A stretch of 14,608 nucleotides of DNA from SHYR01 sp036013055 (GCA_036013055.1 DASCQM010000009.1:1-14608), one strand, 5' to 3'; numbered from the stretch's first letter, positions 1 through 6,776 are shown. Numbers and translations: made by a program. Notes: generated from the sequence alone by a model not told the origin.

Positions 1-1
1 C

Positions 2-139
2 GCGAAGCCGGGGCAGGTGCTGGTCTCAAACGTCGTGCGGGAGCTCTGCGCAGGCAAGACGTTCGCGTTCACGTCGGCCGGTGACGCGACGATGAAGGGC
101 TTCGACGAGCCCGTCGCGCTGTATCAGGTGACCGTCTGA
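2..139 (+). CDS. C-terminal end of a class III adenylate/guanylate cyclase domain protein (5'-truncated)
   Basis: Only the last 45 codons are in the window, read in the frame that ends at the TGA at 137-139. The peptide contains GQVLVSNVVRELCAG, then a Phe-rich turn, then MKGFDEPVALYQV. This matches the end of class III nucleotide cyclase catalytic domains, where a 'G-(E/Q)-V-L-V-S' strand is followed by 'LKG...P..LY.V'. Such domains make cAMP or cGMP from ATP or GTP and are often the C-terminal or N-terminal module of a larger signalling protein (for example with a hydrolase, HAMP or TPR/AAA region). The metal-binding Asp residues and substrate-specifying residues lie upstream of the window, so activity and partner domains cannot be judged. 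The next gene starts 2 nt after this stop, so the two are probably co-transcribed and translationally coupled. The assignment rests on a short but characteristic tail. Confidence 0.72.
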   Translation, partial: AKPGQVLVSNVVRELCAGKTFAFTSAGDATMKGFDEPVALYQVTV

Positions 140-141
140 TC

Positions 142-936
142 ATGTTGGATCTCGATGCCTATTTCCGACGCATCGACTACACCGGTATCACTGACCCGAC
201 CATCGAGATTCTTCGCGGCATACATGTTGCTCACCGTTGCGCCGTCCCGTTCGAGAATCTCGACATTCACATGGGTGTACCGATCTCCCTCGACATCGAC
301 CACCTCGCCGAGAAGATCGTGACGAATGGCCGGGGTGGCTACTGCTTCGAGCAGAACACGCTCATGCTGCATGTCCTCCGCGAAATCGGCTTCGACGTCA
401 CTCCCCGCGAGGCTCGAGTCGGATCGACGGACGACCCCTCGCGTACGCGCTCGCACATGACACTCGAAGTTCGCACGAGCGATGGCGCCTACAACGTCGA
501 TGCTGGATTCGGCACATCTGGTCACGTTGAACCGCTGCCCCTCGATGGCAGCGTCCACGCGGAGGGGGACCGCCAGTTCCGAGTTGTCGAGCAGGCGGAC
601 GTCACCGTGGTCCAGTCGCCGGCAGCCGAGGGATGGGCAGACCTTTACGCGATTGAGAGCGGGGAGCCGACGCCTGTCGATTTCGACGTTGCCAGTTGGT
701 ACACGTCCACACATCCGAAGAGCTCCTTCCGAAAGATGCCGGTCGCCCAGATTCAGACGCTCGATGAGCGATTCGACCTCCGGCGCAGGACGTACGTCCA
801 CGAGCGGGGCGGCGTGGAACTCGAGCGGGAACTGTCCGACGAGGAGATTCCCGCCCTGCTGATCGAGGCGTTCGGGATTGACCTTGGGCCGGGAGCCAGC
901 CGCATCAACTTCGCGGGCCAGGCCCCGTCGGACTAG
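142..936 (+). CDS. nat: Arylamine N-acetyltransferase (NAT family)
   Basis: A 264-residue protein of normal NAT length (usually 255-290). NATs transfer an acyl group from acyl-CoA to arylamines or hydrazines through a cysteine thioester and act in the cytosol. The hallmark N-terminal motif (H31, then PFENLDIH at 36-43) is followed by the active-site block RGGYC with catalytic Cys68, then His105 (SHMTLEV) and Asp120 (NVDAGFG). The complete Cys-His-Asp triad is therefore present. The C-terminal third is the usual less conserved lid. The ATG at 142 lies 2 nt after the cyclase stop; no strong Shine-Dalgarno is visible, which fits translational coupling. GC is lower than in the next gene (33/60 in 181-240 against 45/60 in 1261-1320), which hints at a different history. 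Physiological substrate unknown: xenobiotic arylamines are the default, but some NATs use propionyl-CoA or act in amide-forming biosynthesis. Confidence 0.93.
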   Translation: MLDLDAYFRRIDYTGITDPTIEILRGIHVAHRCAVPFENLDIHMGVPISLDIDHLAEKIVTNGRGGYCFEQNTLMLHVLREIGFDVTPREARVGSTDDPSRTRSHMTLEVRTSDGAYNVDAGFGTSGHVEPLPLDGSVHAEGDRQFRVVEQADVTVVQSPAAEGWADLYAIESGEPTPVDFDVASWYTSTHPKSSFRKMPVAQIQTLDERFDLRRRTYVHERGGVELERELSDEEIPALLIEAFGIDLGPGASRINFAGQAPSD

Positions 937-970
937 TCGGCTAGCCCGCCACCTCACCACCCCGGTACGC

Positions 971-995
971 TCGACGGGCCCGACGGGCCGGTCGA
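971..995 (+). terminator. GC-rich hairpin between nat and the 12-helix membrane gene
   Basis: The arms TCGACGGGCCC and GGGCCGGTCGA can pair over 11 positions with one G-G mismatch and a 3-nt loop. There is no following T-run, so it is not a classical intrinsic terminator. It could be an attenuating or factor-assisted stop after nat, or an RNA structure just upstream of the ribosome-binding site (GAGGGG, about 994-999) of the gene at 1009. Confidence 0.3.
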
Positions 996-1008
996 GGGGA
1001 CGCAGCCG

Positions 1009-2409
1009 ATGACACAGAAGTTCGCGGTTCCCGACCTGCGCGGGCGTCAGGCAGCGTATCTGCCGTTCCTTGCGGTCGCGCTGCTCTTTTCGCTACTCGG
1101 CGGCTTCGCGCTGGCGATCTCGCTGCCGGTCACCGCCGCACTGAGGGATCAGGTACCCGTCGGCTGGTTCTCGCACGCGCAGGTGCACGGTCACCTGCAG
1201 ACGGTCGGCTTCGTCGCCCTCTTCATCGTCGGCGTCAGCTATTTCCTGATGCCGGGCTTCTCGCGCAGGCCGCTGGCCCTCGTACAGCTCGCGCCGGCAA
1301 CGCTCTGGCTGCTCGGCGTCGGCGTGCTGCTGCGCACGCTCGGACAGCCGATGGCCGACCACGCGCCGATGGCGGTGCTGATGGCCGCCGGCGCGTGGCT
1401 GGAGGCGGCCGGAGCAGCCTGCTACGCCGCGATCGTGATCGGCACCACAGCCCGCCGCGCCCGCGAGGGAGAGATCTTCGCCGTGATGTTCATCGCGGGG
1501 GCGAGCTGGTTCCTCGCGCAGGCGCTGATCGGCGCGCTCTGGCTGACGGCGCTGGCGGGCGACGGCGTGACCGTGCTGCCCGCAGCGAGGAGCTACACGC
1601 TCGTCGCGATGCAGGTCTTCGGCTTCCATCTCGCGTTCATCGTCGGCGTGGTGCTGCACGTCTTCCCCACGTTCTTCGCGACAAGAAGGATGCCGCTGCC
1701 GGTCGTGCTCGGTGCAGCGGCGCTCGTCGAGATCGGCGTCCTCGCCACGATCGCGGCCCGGCTAATCGCCGACGGCTCCGATGTCGAGACGTGGGTGCTC
1801 GAAGACGTCGGCCTGCTCGTGTTCGCCGTCGGCCTGCTCTCGGCCGGCGCGATCACCGGCTGGTGGCGCGGGCCATGGCACATGACGCGCATCGCTCAGC
1901 GCTTCGCCGCGATCCTCTGGCCCGCGATGCTATGGCTCGCCGTCGCCGCCGCGCTCACGATCGTCTTTGCGGTCAGCGCGCTCGGACAGTCGGGGCCGCC
2001 GGTGCTGCGGGAGCGAGACACCGTCCTGCACATCGTCACGATCGGCGTCGCCCTGATGCTGATCATCGGCATGGCGCAGTTGCTGCTGCCGCAGTTCGCG
2101 AGCGAACGCATCGGCGGCGAGCAGAGCCGATGGCGCAGCGAGGGCTTCGGCGTCGCGATCTCGGCCGCCGTCGTGCTGCGGGCGGGAAGCAGCTATTACG
2201 CCGCCGACCTGCCCGGCGAGTGGGCGAACTGGGCGATGGCCGCGGCGGGCACGCTGGGGCTACTCGTGGCGCTCGCGTTCGCGTTGCTGCTGCTGCGCAG
2301 CGCCCGCCACCACAAGCGGCTGCTCGCGCGCATGCAGTCAGGCGTGTCGCTGTCCCCGCAGGAGATGCGACCGCGCGTCTCGCAAGACGGCGACGGCGAC
2401 GCTCGATGA
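1009..2409 (+). CDS. Twelve-helix membrane protein, NnrS-like / heme-copper oxidase subunit I-like
   Basis: A 466-residue integral membrane protein with about twelve hydrophobic segments (roughly residues 17-42, 63-85, 90-110, 118-146, 156-182, 197-223, 230-253, 265-288, 300-323, 340-363, 375-395, 403-430) and a short polar tail. Three segments carry the same pattern G-x7-G-x6-P-x-F: G67/G75/P82/F84, G205/G213/P220/F222 and G346/G354/P361/F363. They fall in helices 2, 6 and 10, about 140 residues apart. Heme-copper oxidase subunit I and the NnrS family have 12 helices built from three 4-helix units, with metal-ligand histidines mainly in helices 2, 6 and 10. Here histidines sit at 56, 60 and 62 (before or in helix 2), 207 and 217 (helix 6) and 341 (helix 10), so heme or metal binding is plausible. 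The full oxidase ligand set is not evident, so this is probably not a terminal oxidase. NnrS proteins are linked to nitric-oxide stress. The stop overlaps the start of the next gene (ATGA). Confidence 0.7.
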   Translation: MTQKFAVPDLRGRQAAYLPFLAVALLFSLLGGFALAISLPVTAALRDQVPVGWFSHAQVHGHLQTVGFVALFIVGVSYFLMPGFSRRPLALVQLAPATLWLLGVGVLLRTLGQPMADHAPMAVLMAAGAWLEAAGAACYAAIVIGTTARRAREGEIFAVMFIAGASWFLAQALIGALWLTALAGDGVTVLPAARSYTLVAMQVFGFHLAFIVGVVLHVFPTFFATRRMPLPVVLGAAALVEIGVLATIAARLIADGSDVETWVLEDVGLLVFAVGLLSAGAITGWWRGPWHMTRIAQRFAAILWPAMLWLAVAAALTIVFAVSALGQSGPPVLRERDTVLHIVTIGVALMLIIGMAQLLLPQFASERIGGEQSRWRSEGFGVAISAAVVLRAGSSYYAADLPGEWANWAMAAAGTLGLLVALAFALLLLRSARHHKRLLARMQSGVSLSPQEMRPRVSQDGDGDAR

Positions 2410-2912
2410 CCACGATCCGCGAGTACCGCGAATCCAGCGATGCGGTCGACGTCGGTCGGCTGATCGCCGAGACGTTCGCCAGCTACAACCTCGGCTTCGC
2501 CAGCGCAGAACAGCTCCCCGCCCTGCTCGGCCCGTTCGCTCACGCCCGATCCGCCGATCCGGAGCACTAGGCCGACATCCGCGCCGTGATCCGGTCGGAG
2601 ATGGTCTATGTCGCCGTCGATAGCGACCAGATCGTCGGCGTCCTGCGCGGACGGACGACGCGCCTTGGCAGCCTCTTCGTGACGGGCGACCGACATCGCT
2701 CTGGCATCGGCCGGCAGCTCGTCGAACGGTTCGAGCGAGACGCGGCGCGGGCCGGTGCCACCGAGATCAAGGTCGCGGCGACGCTGCACGGCCTGCCGTT
2801 CTATCTGCGCATGGGCTACAAGAAGTCGACCGGGCTGCGGCTCGGCCGCAGCTTCGATGGTCGCGGCCTTCCTGAGCAGCCGATGAAGAAGAGGCTCGCC
2901 GAGTCGGCGTAG
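2406..2912 (+). pseudogene. GNAT-family N-acetyltransferase interrupted by an in-frame TAG
   Basis: The ATG at 2406 overlaps the stop of the membrane-protein gene by 4 nt (ATGA), the usual sign of translational coupling. The frame encodes 54 residues starting MTTIREYRESSDAVDVGRLI, typical of a GNAT N-terminus, then meets TAG at 2568-2570. The same frame, with no shift, continues to 2912 with the rest of the domain: strand MVYVAVDSDQIVGVLRG, the acetyl-CoA loop RHRSGIGRQL, and the C-terminal HGLPFYLRMGYKKS. With the stop read as one residue the product would be about 168-169 aa, a normal single-domain GNAT. A GTG at 2586 or ATG at 2604 could restart translation but would give a protein lacking the first strand and helices, so it is unlikely to fold alone. 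Everything else looks intact, so this is a recent nonsense change, a sequencing or assembly error, or (less likely) recoded UAG. Acetyl acceptor unknown. Confidence 0.75.
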
Positions 2913-2928
2913 TCCGGCGGCGACGCGA

Positions 2929-3381
2929 TCAGCGCGTGACCCGCGCCGGGACAGTCGCGCTACGGCGCATCAGGACCGCCGTGTCAGGGCAGAGTTCAGC
3001 AAACTCCGCGCTCGACTGGATCGCTTCGGGCGCATCGTCACGGGGCATCAGCTCAAAGCCGAGACGCTGGAAGTAGCCCGCCGCGTCTTCCGTGAGCAGG
3101 TACAACGCCTCGATGCCGCGCGCGGCCGCCTCCTCCGCCACATTCTCGCTGAGCTCGCGAGCGAGTCCGCGTCCGCGATGCGCCGGGGCAACCGCAACGG
3201 AGCGCAGCAAGCCGTGTTCGCCGTGGTGCTCAAGCGCGGCCACACCAACGAGTTCGCCCTCGACCTCCGCGACAAACGCGGCCGCAAGTGCGCCGTTGAC
3301 ACCCTCAACGGGCAGCTCCTCAGCGCGGAGCAGCGCGTGGATGGCTTCGAGGTCGGCGGGGGCGATCGGTCGAGTGATCAT
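2929..3381 (-). CDS. arsN2: GNAT acetyltransferase, ArsN2-like
   Basis: A 150-residue single-domain GNAT. The start is taken at ATG 3381 (MITRPIAPADLEAIHALL), where the domain begins; the frame stays open further upstream to 3726 but that part overlaps the amidohydrolase gene and is not GNAT-like. The acetyl-CoA binding stretch is LLRSVAVAPAHRGRGLA (R-G-R-G-L-A loop). A further block, YLLTEDAAGYFQRLGFE, leads to SAEFAELCPDTAVLM, which closely follows the 'TAEF..LCP.SAV.M' ending I associate with ArsN2-type acetyltransferases of arsenic-resistance loci. Members of the wider ArsN group N-acetylate arsinothricin-like compounds, but ArsN2 substrates are poorly defined and no other ars gene is visible here, so the role is uncertain. 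It is the last gene of the minus-strand run, 71 nt after the amidohydrolase, and may have its own promoter (see 3388-3416). It converges on the interrupted GNAT gene with 16 nt between their ends. Confidence 0.82.
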   Translation of the reverse strand: MITRPIAPADLEAIHALLRAEELPVEGVNGALAAAFVAEVEGELVGVAALEHHGEHGLLRSVAVAPAHRGRGLARELSENVAEEAAARGIEALYLLTEDAAGYFQRLGFELMPRDDAPEAIQSSAEFAELCPDTAVLMRRSATVPARVTR

Positions 3382-3387
3382 GGGACG

Positions 3388-3416
3388 ATCATAGCGCTGG
3401 GCCACCATCGTGAGAA
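3388..3416 (-). promoter_or_regulatory. Possible promoter giving a leaderless arsN2-like transcript
   Basis: On the minus strand TTCTCA (3416-3411) and TATGAT (3393-3388) are separated by 17 nt; they match the -35 and -10 consensus at 4/6 and 5/6 positions. Only 6 nt separate the -10 box from the ATG at 3381, and no Shine-Dalgarno is visible. Transcription would therefore start at or beside the start codon, giving a leaderless mRNA. Suggestive, from inspection only. Confidence 0.45.
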
Positions 3417-3452
3417 GGCGAGCCGCGCCGTCCGTCGCCGCCCAGTGTGGGA

Positions 3453-4268
3453 CTAGGACAGGTCGGGGTCCCAGTCGTACGCCTGCCGCGCGTTCTCGCT
3501 GAAGAAGAGCGGTTGCACTTCCTCGCGTAGCTGGAGCCCATCGACCTCGTCGCGTGAGCGATCCCACGGGATGATCGGGAACTCGGTGCCGAACATCATC
3601 TTCTCGCGCCCGCGCGTGTTGATGAACTGGACGAGCGCCGGCGGCCAGTACTGTGGAGCAACCGACGTGCACGCCATGTAGACGTTGTCCCAGTGCGCCA
3701 GCACGGAGATCGCTTCCTCGGTCCACGGCTGGCCGCAGTGCGTCATGATCAGCCGCAGCTCCGGGAAGTGGTACGCGACTTCGTCGAAATACGTCGGGTT
3801 CTGCACCCAGCCGGGCCTGCGCGGCCCCGGCATCCCGGCGTTCATGCTGACCGCCATGTCGAGTTCGATCGCCTTCACGTAGAACGGCCAGTAGACGCGG
3901 TCGGTTGGCGGCAGCGTGTAGCGAAACGGTGGGATGCGCAGGCAGCGAACGCCGTACCGCTCGTGGTACTCGACGACCTTGCGCACCTCATCCATGCCGT
4001 TCAACGGGTTCACGATCATCGCCGGCAGGATCTTGCGCGGGAAGCGACGATGCGCCTCGCCGACCCACTCCGCGTGCGCTGGCTGCATGATGCTGATCAC
4101 CAGCGCGCCGATGTCGATGCCATCGAGGTACGCGAGGAGTTGCTCGGGGTCGTCGAAGTGTGGCCGATCCGCCATGCCCTTGAAGAGGTGGGCGAGCCCG
4201 TCACCGCGCTCCTGATCGAGGAACGTCGAGTTCACCAGCGCGTCGAGCGCACGTACGCGTTCTGCCAT
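3453..4268 (-). CDS. Amidohydrolase family 2-like protein with a degenerate metal site
   Basis: A 271-residue TIM-barrel protein of the amidohydrolase-2 family (decarboxylases and hydrolases such as ACMSD and gamma-resorcylate decarboxylase). Recognisable blocks are: a strand ending NPLNGMDEV with the following helix, GVRCLRIPP, the segment YWPFYVKAIELDMAVSMNAG, the IMTHCG strand with His177, and the C-terminal MMFGTEFPIIPWDR. Canonical members begin with D-x-H-x-H; here the equivalent is D9-A-L11-V-N13, so both histidines are missing. The barrel histidine normally found before a small-residue turn appears as N143, and the late Asp of G-(S/T)-D-(Y/F)-P is Glu229. Only His177 clearly survives. 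The protein may therefore bind metal differently, use none, or not be catalytic. Start ATG 4268 has an AGGGGCGGA ribosome-binding stretch just upstream. It follows the CoA-transferase gene by 63 nt, suggesting a role in the same acyl-CoA route, for example on the free acid or ring-cleavage product. Confidence 0.82.
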   Translation of the reverse strand: MAERVRALDALVNSTFLDQERGDGLAHLFKGMADRPHFDDPEQLLAYLDGIDIGALVISIMQPAHAEWVGEAHRRFPRKILPAMIVNPLNGMDEVRKVVEYHERYGVRCLRIPPFRYTLPPTDRVYWPFYVKAIELDMAVSMNAGMPGPRRPGWVQNPTYFDEVAYHFPELRLIMTHCGQPWTEEAISVLAHWDNVYMACTSVAPQYWPPALVQFINTRGREKMMFGTEFPIIPWDRSRDEVDGLQLREEVQPLFFSENARQAYDWDPDLS

Positions 4269-4301
4269 TGTCCGCCCCTGCCCTTTGCCGCCGCGAGTGT
4301 A

Positions 4302-4326
4302 GCGCCACGGCGTCGTGCCACGGCGC
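4302..4326 (-). repeat. Short direct/inverted repeat between CoA-transferase and amidohydrolase genes
   Basis: The 9-mer GCCACGGCG occurs at 4304-4312 and 4317-4325. The outer GCGCC (4302-4306) and GGCGC (4322-4326) can also pair, with a small internal loop and an inner GGC/GCC, to form an imperfect hairpin. It lies in the 63-nt gap of the minus-strand run and has no T-run. It may weakly attenuate transcription or stabilise the mRNA end, or it may be chance in GC-rich DNA. Confidence 0.25.
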
Positions 4327-4331
4327 CCCCG

Positions 4332-6755
4332 TCAGCCTATCGACGGTGGCCGATCCGCGATCACGCCGTCACGCTCCAGCTCATCGCAGCGGTCCGAGGA
4401 GTAGCCGAGCCAGTTCGACAGCACCTCGCGGTTGTGCTCGCCAAGCAGCGGAGCGGAGCGTCGATACGTGATCGGCGTCTCGCTGAGCCGGATCGCATTT
4501 CCGGGGTAGCGGCGCAGGCCGACATCGGGGTGGTCGAGCTCCGCCCAGAACGACCGTGCGGCGAGCTGTGGGTCGTCGACGATGTCGCGAGCGTCAGCGA
4601 CCGCGACAGCGCTCACGCCCGCTCGCTGCAGCCGCTCCATCAGCGCGTGCGGCGGGCTGCTCCGCGTCCACTCGGCGATGCGAGCGTCGATCTCGTCGTG
4701 CCGCTCTACGCGCTGCTCGTGCGTGAGCGCGGCGAGCCCGCCTGCCCCATCGTCAGGCCGATCGAGGCCAGCCAGCGCGCAGAGCGCGGCCCATTCGACG
4801 TCGCTTGTCACGCTGATCGCGATCCAGCGGTCGTCGCCGGCGCACGGATAGCAGCCCTGCGGAACGCGCCGTGGGTCGCGGTTGCCCACCGGAACGGGAT
4901 CCGATCCGCGCACCTGCGCCGCGAGCAGCGCCTCGCCGACGAAGCAGATCATCGCTTCGATCATCGCGACCTCGACCGCTCGCCCGGCGTGCTGCGGGTC
5001 GGCCTCACGGTCAGCCAGCGCCGTCAGCACGGCCGCCGCCGCATGCAGCCCCGCGACAGGGTCGGGCCATGCGATGCCGGATCGATACGGCCCCGAGCCC
5101 GCGTAGCCCATCGACGCCGAGAGCCCTGACGCCGCCTCGATCACCGGCCCGAGCGCGGTGCGGTCGCGGTACGGGCCGCTCGATCCGTATCCGGGCATCG
5201 CCACGTAGACGATCGACGGATTGATCGCGCGCAGGCCATCGAAATCGAATCCGAACTGCGGCATCACGCGTGGGCTGTAGTTCTCCATCACCACATCGGC
5301 CTCGCGCACGAGGTCGGCGAAGACCTTGCGGCCGGCCTCCGTGCGCATGTCCAGCGCCACGCTGCGACGGTTGCGCGCGAGCTTGTTGAAGCCGCCAACG
5401 CGGTTCCACGGCTGCTCGCCGATATCGTCTTCCGGGTAGAGGTGCAGCACCCCCGCAGCCTCCGGCGGCACCTCGGCCGGTCCCCGGCTCCACGGCGCCT
5501 CGATCAGCACGACGTCCGCGCCGAGGTCGCCAAGCAGCCGTCCCGCCAGCGGCCCAGCCCAGACCCGCGTCATGTCGAGCACACGCACACCGGTCAGCGG
5601 TCCGTCATCCATCGACTCGCCGATCCTCGATGTAGGCGGCGCGGCAGCCTCGGCGGGCTCGTCCCACGCTGGCGCCTCGTCGACGTGCCGAGGTGGCTCG
5701 GGGTGGGCGTCGTGGCTGGAGATCTGATACGGCCCGCGTGGCACCAGCAGCGGTCGTTCGCCCTCGATCGTTCGCCAGAACTCGCGCTCGGCGAGGTGCG
5801 GGTCAGCGAGCACTTCGAGCATTCCCGGCACCGGGCCGACGGGCGCGAAGACCGATTGGCCGAGCTCCACGATCTCGTCGACCGTGTGCTCCATCAGCCA
5901 CGGCAGCAGCGCCGCGTCGAACTCGTCCTTGTGCATCCCGCGCTGTTCGTCGGTCGCGAAGCGCGGATCGTCGACGAGCGCATCGAGCCCGGCCGCGCGC
6001 AAGAAGTCCGCGAGCTTCACCGCTCCGGCAAGCGCCAGGTGGACGCTGCCGTCCTTGCACGGGTAGCACCCGACGGGATGCCACCGCCCCGGCTGACGGT
6101 TGCCCTCGCGCCGCACGATGTGCCCGCCGTGCGTCCACATCGTCGTCGTGTGCTGGTGCAGCGAGGCGAGACCCTCGAAATGCGAGGTCTCCACGACCTG
6201 TCCGCGCCCCGTGCGGTCGCGCGCGCGGAGCGCGGCGATCGAGGCGATGTAGCCATGCAGTCCCGCCTGGTAGAGCGCGTGCAGGCCGGGACGGCGAATC
6301 GGCTCCCTCGACGGCTCGCCGTTCACGTAGAGGTGGCCGCCGATCGCGTCATCGGTGAACTCGTTGGATCGATAGTCCGCGTACGGCCCATCGCTGCCGA
6401 AGGGCGAGATGCGCGTGCGGACGAGCTGCGACGGCGGCTCGCCATCGGTGACGGTCACGAGCGGATCAGGCGACGAGCTCTCGATCACCACGTCGGCGCC
6501 GGCGAGCATCGCATCGAACCGCTGACGGCCCGCGCTGCCGTCGAGATCGAGCGTCACGACGCGCTTCGACGTGTTCAGGTACGCGTACGTCGTGCCGCTC
6601 CCCTGCCACTCTTCTCCGTCCGACATCGCGGGGTCGCCGCCCGGCGGCTCGACGCGCACGACGTTCGCGCCGTAGTCGGCGAAGAGCTTCGCGGCGTAGC
6701 CACCGGCGGCGGAGCCGGCGACCTCGACGATGCGCAGGTCAGCGAAGGCTTTCAT
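4332..6755 (-). CDS. Tandem (two-domain) family III CoA-transferase, CaiB/BaiF type
   Basis: An 807-residue protein, about twice the normal length of a family III CoA-transferase (380-430), because two complete copies are fused. Domain 1 spans about residues 1-350 (LRIVEVAGSAAGGYAAKLFADYGANVVRVE at its start); a proline/alanine-rich, acidic linker covers about 352-381; domain 2 starts near 384 (GVRVLDMTRVWAGPLAGRLLGDLGADVVLIEAP) and runs to about 785. These enzymes move CoA between acyl groups, and normal ones work as interlaced dimers, so a fused pair may form one such unit in a single chain. The catalytic Asp of the family lies in the '(V/I)-D-(V/I)-(S/A)' strand after G-(R/K)-G-Q. Here both halves have Glu at that place: E189 (VVETSHFE) and E595 (VEVAMIEA). 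It starts 21 nt after the carboxyltransferase stop, strongly suggesting one operon. Likely role: activating or exchanging CoA on an organic acid; the substrate is unknown. It could also act as a racemase or dehydratase-type relative. Confidence 0.9.
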   Translation of the reverse strand: MKAFADLRIVEVAGSAAGGYAAKLFADYGANVVRVEPPGGDPAMSDGEEWQGSGTTYAYLNTSKRVVTLDLDGSAGRQRFDAMLAGADVVIESSSPDPLVTVTDGEPPSQLVRTRISPFGSDGPYADYRSNEFTDDAIGGHLYVNGEPSREPIRRPGLHALYQAGLHGYIASIAALRARDRTGRGQVVETSHFEGLASLHQHTTTMWTHGGHIVRREGNRQPGRWHPVGCYPCKDGSVHLALAGAVKLADFLRAAGLDALVDDPRFATDEQRGMHKDEFDAALLPWLMEHTVDEIVELGQSVFAPVGPVPGMLEVLADPHLAEREFWRTIEGERPLLVPRGPYQISSHDAHPEPPRHVDEAPAWDEPAEAAAPPTSRIGESMDDGPLTGVRVLDMTRVWAGPLAGRLLGDLGADVVLIEAPWSRGPAEVPPEAAGVLHLYPEDDIGEQPWNRVGGFNKLARNRRSVALDMRTEAGRKVFADLVREADVVMENYSPRVMPQFGFDFDGLRAINPSIVYVAMPGYGSSGPYRDRTALGPVIEAASGLSASMGYAGSGPYRSGIAWPDPVAGLHAAAAVLTALADREADPQHAGRAVEVAMIEAMICFVGEALLAAQVRGSDPVPVGNRDPRRVPQGCYPCAGDDRWIAISVTSDVEWAALCALAGLDRPDDGAGGLAALTHEQRVERHDEIDARIAEWTRSSPPHALMERLQRAGVSAVAVADARDIVDDPQLAARSFWAELDHPDVGLRRYPGNAIRLSETPITYRRSAPLLGEHNREVLSNWLGYSSDRCDELERDGVIADRPPSIG

Positions 6756-6763
6756 GGCAGGGC

Positions 6764-6776
6764 GGGCTTCAAGCCC
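6764..6776 (-). repeat. 13-bp palindrome in the carboxyltransferase/CoA-transferase gap
   Basis: GGGCTT-C-AAGCCC is a perfect palindrome around one base and fills most of the 21-nt gap. It occupies the place where the ribosome-binding site of the CoA-transferase would be, and no clear Shine-Dalgarno is left. It may be an RNA processing or stability element or simply chance; a 1-nt loop means the real hairpin would be only about 5 bp. Confidence 0.25.

Noticed and set aside
1395..2570. 391-codon plus-strand frame overlapping the membrane protein
   Set aside because: Arg/Ala/His-rich out-of-frame shadow of the membrane gene. Its end merely runs into the first part of the interrupted GNAT frame.
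2923..2937. ACGCG-ATCAG-CGCGT hairpin between convergent GNAT genes
   Set aside because: Only 5 bp with no T-run and it overlaps the end of the ArsN2-like gene; too weak to call a terminator.
3382..3726. Upstream extension of the ArsN2-like frame (about 115 extra residues)
   Set aside because: It overlaps the amidohydrolase gene, is compositionally odd, and the GNAT domain starts exactly at ATG 3381.
3693..5129. Long plus-strand frame of 478 codons
   Set aside because: Antisense to the amidohydrolase and CoA-transferase, which have clear family motifs. The frame is a product of GC-rich codon usage and its composition is Arg/His/Val-rich with no recognisable domain.
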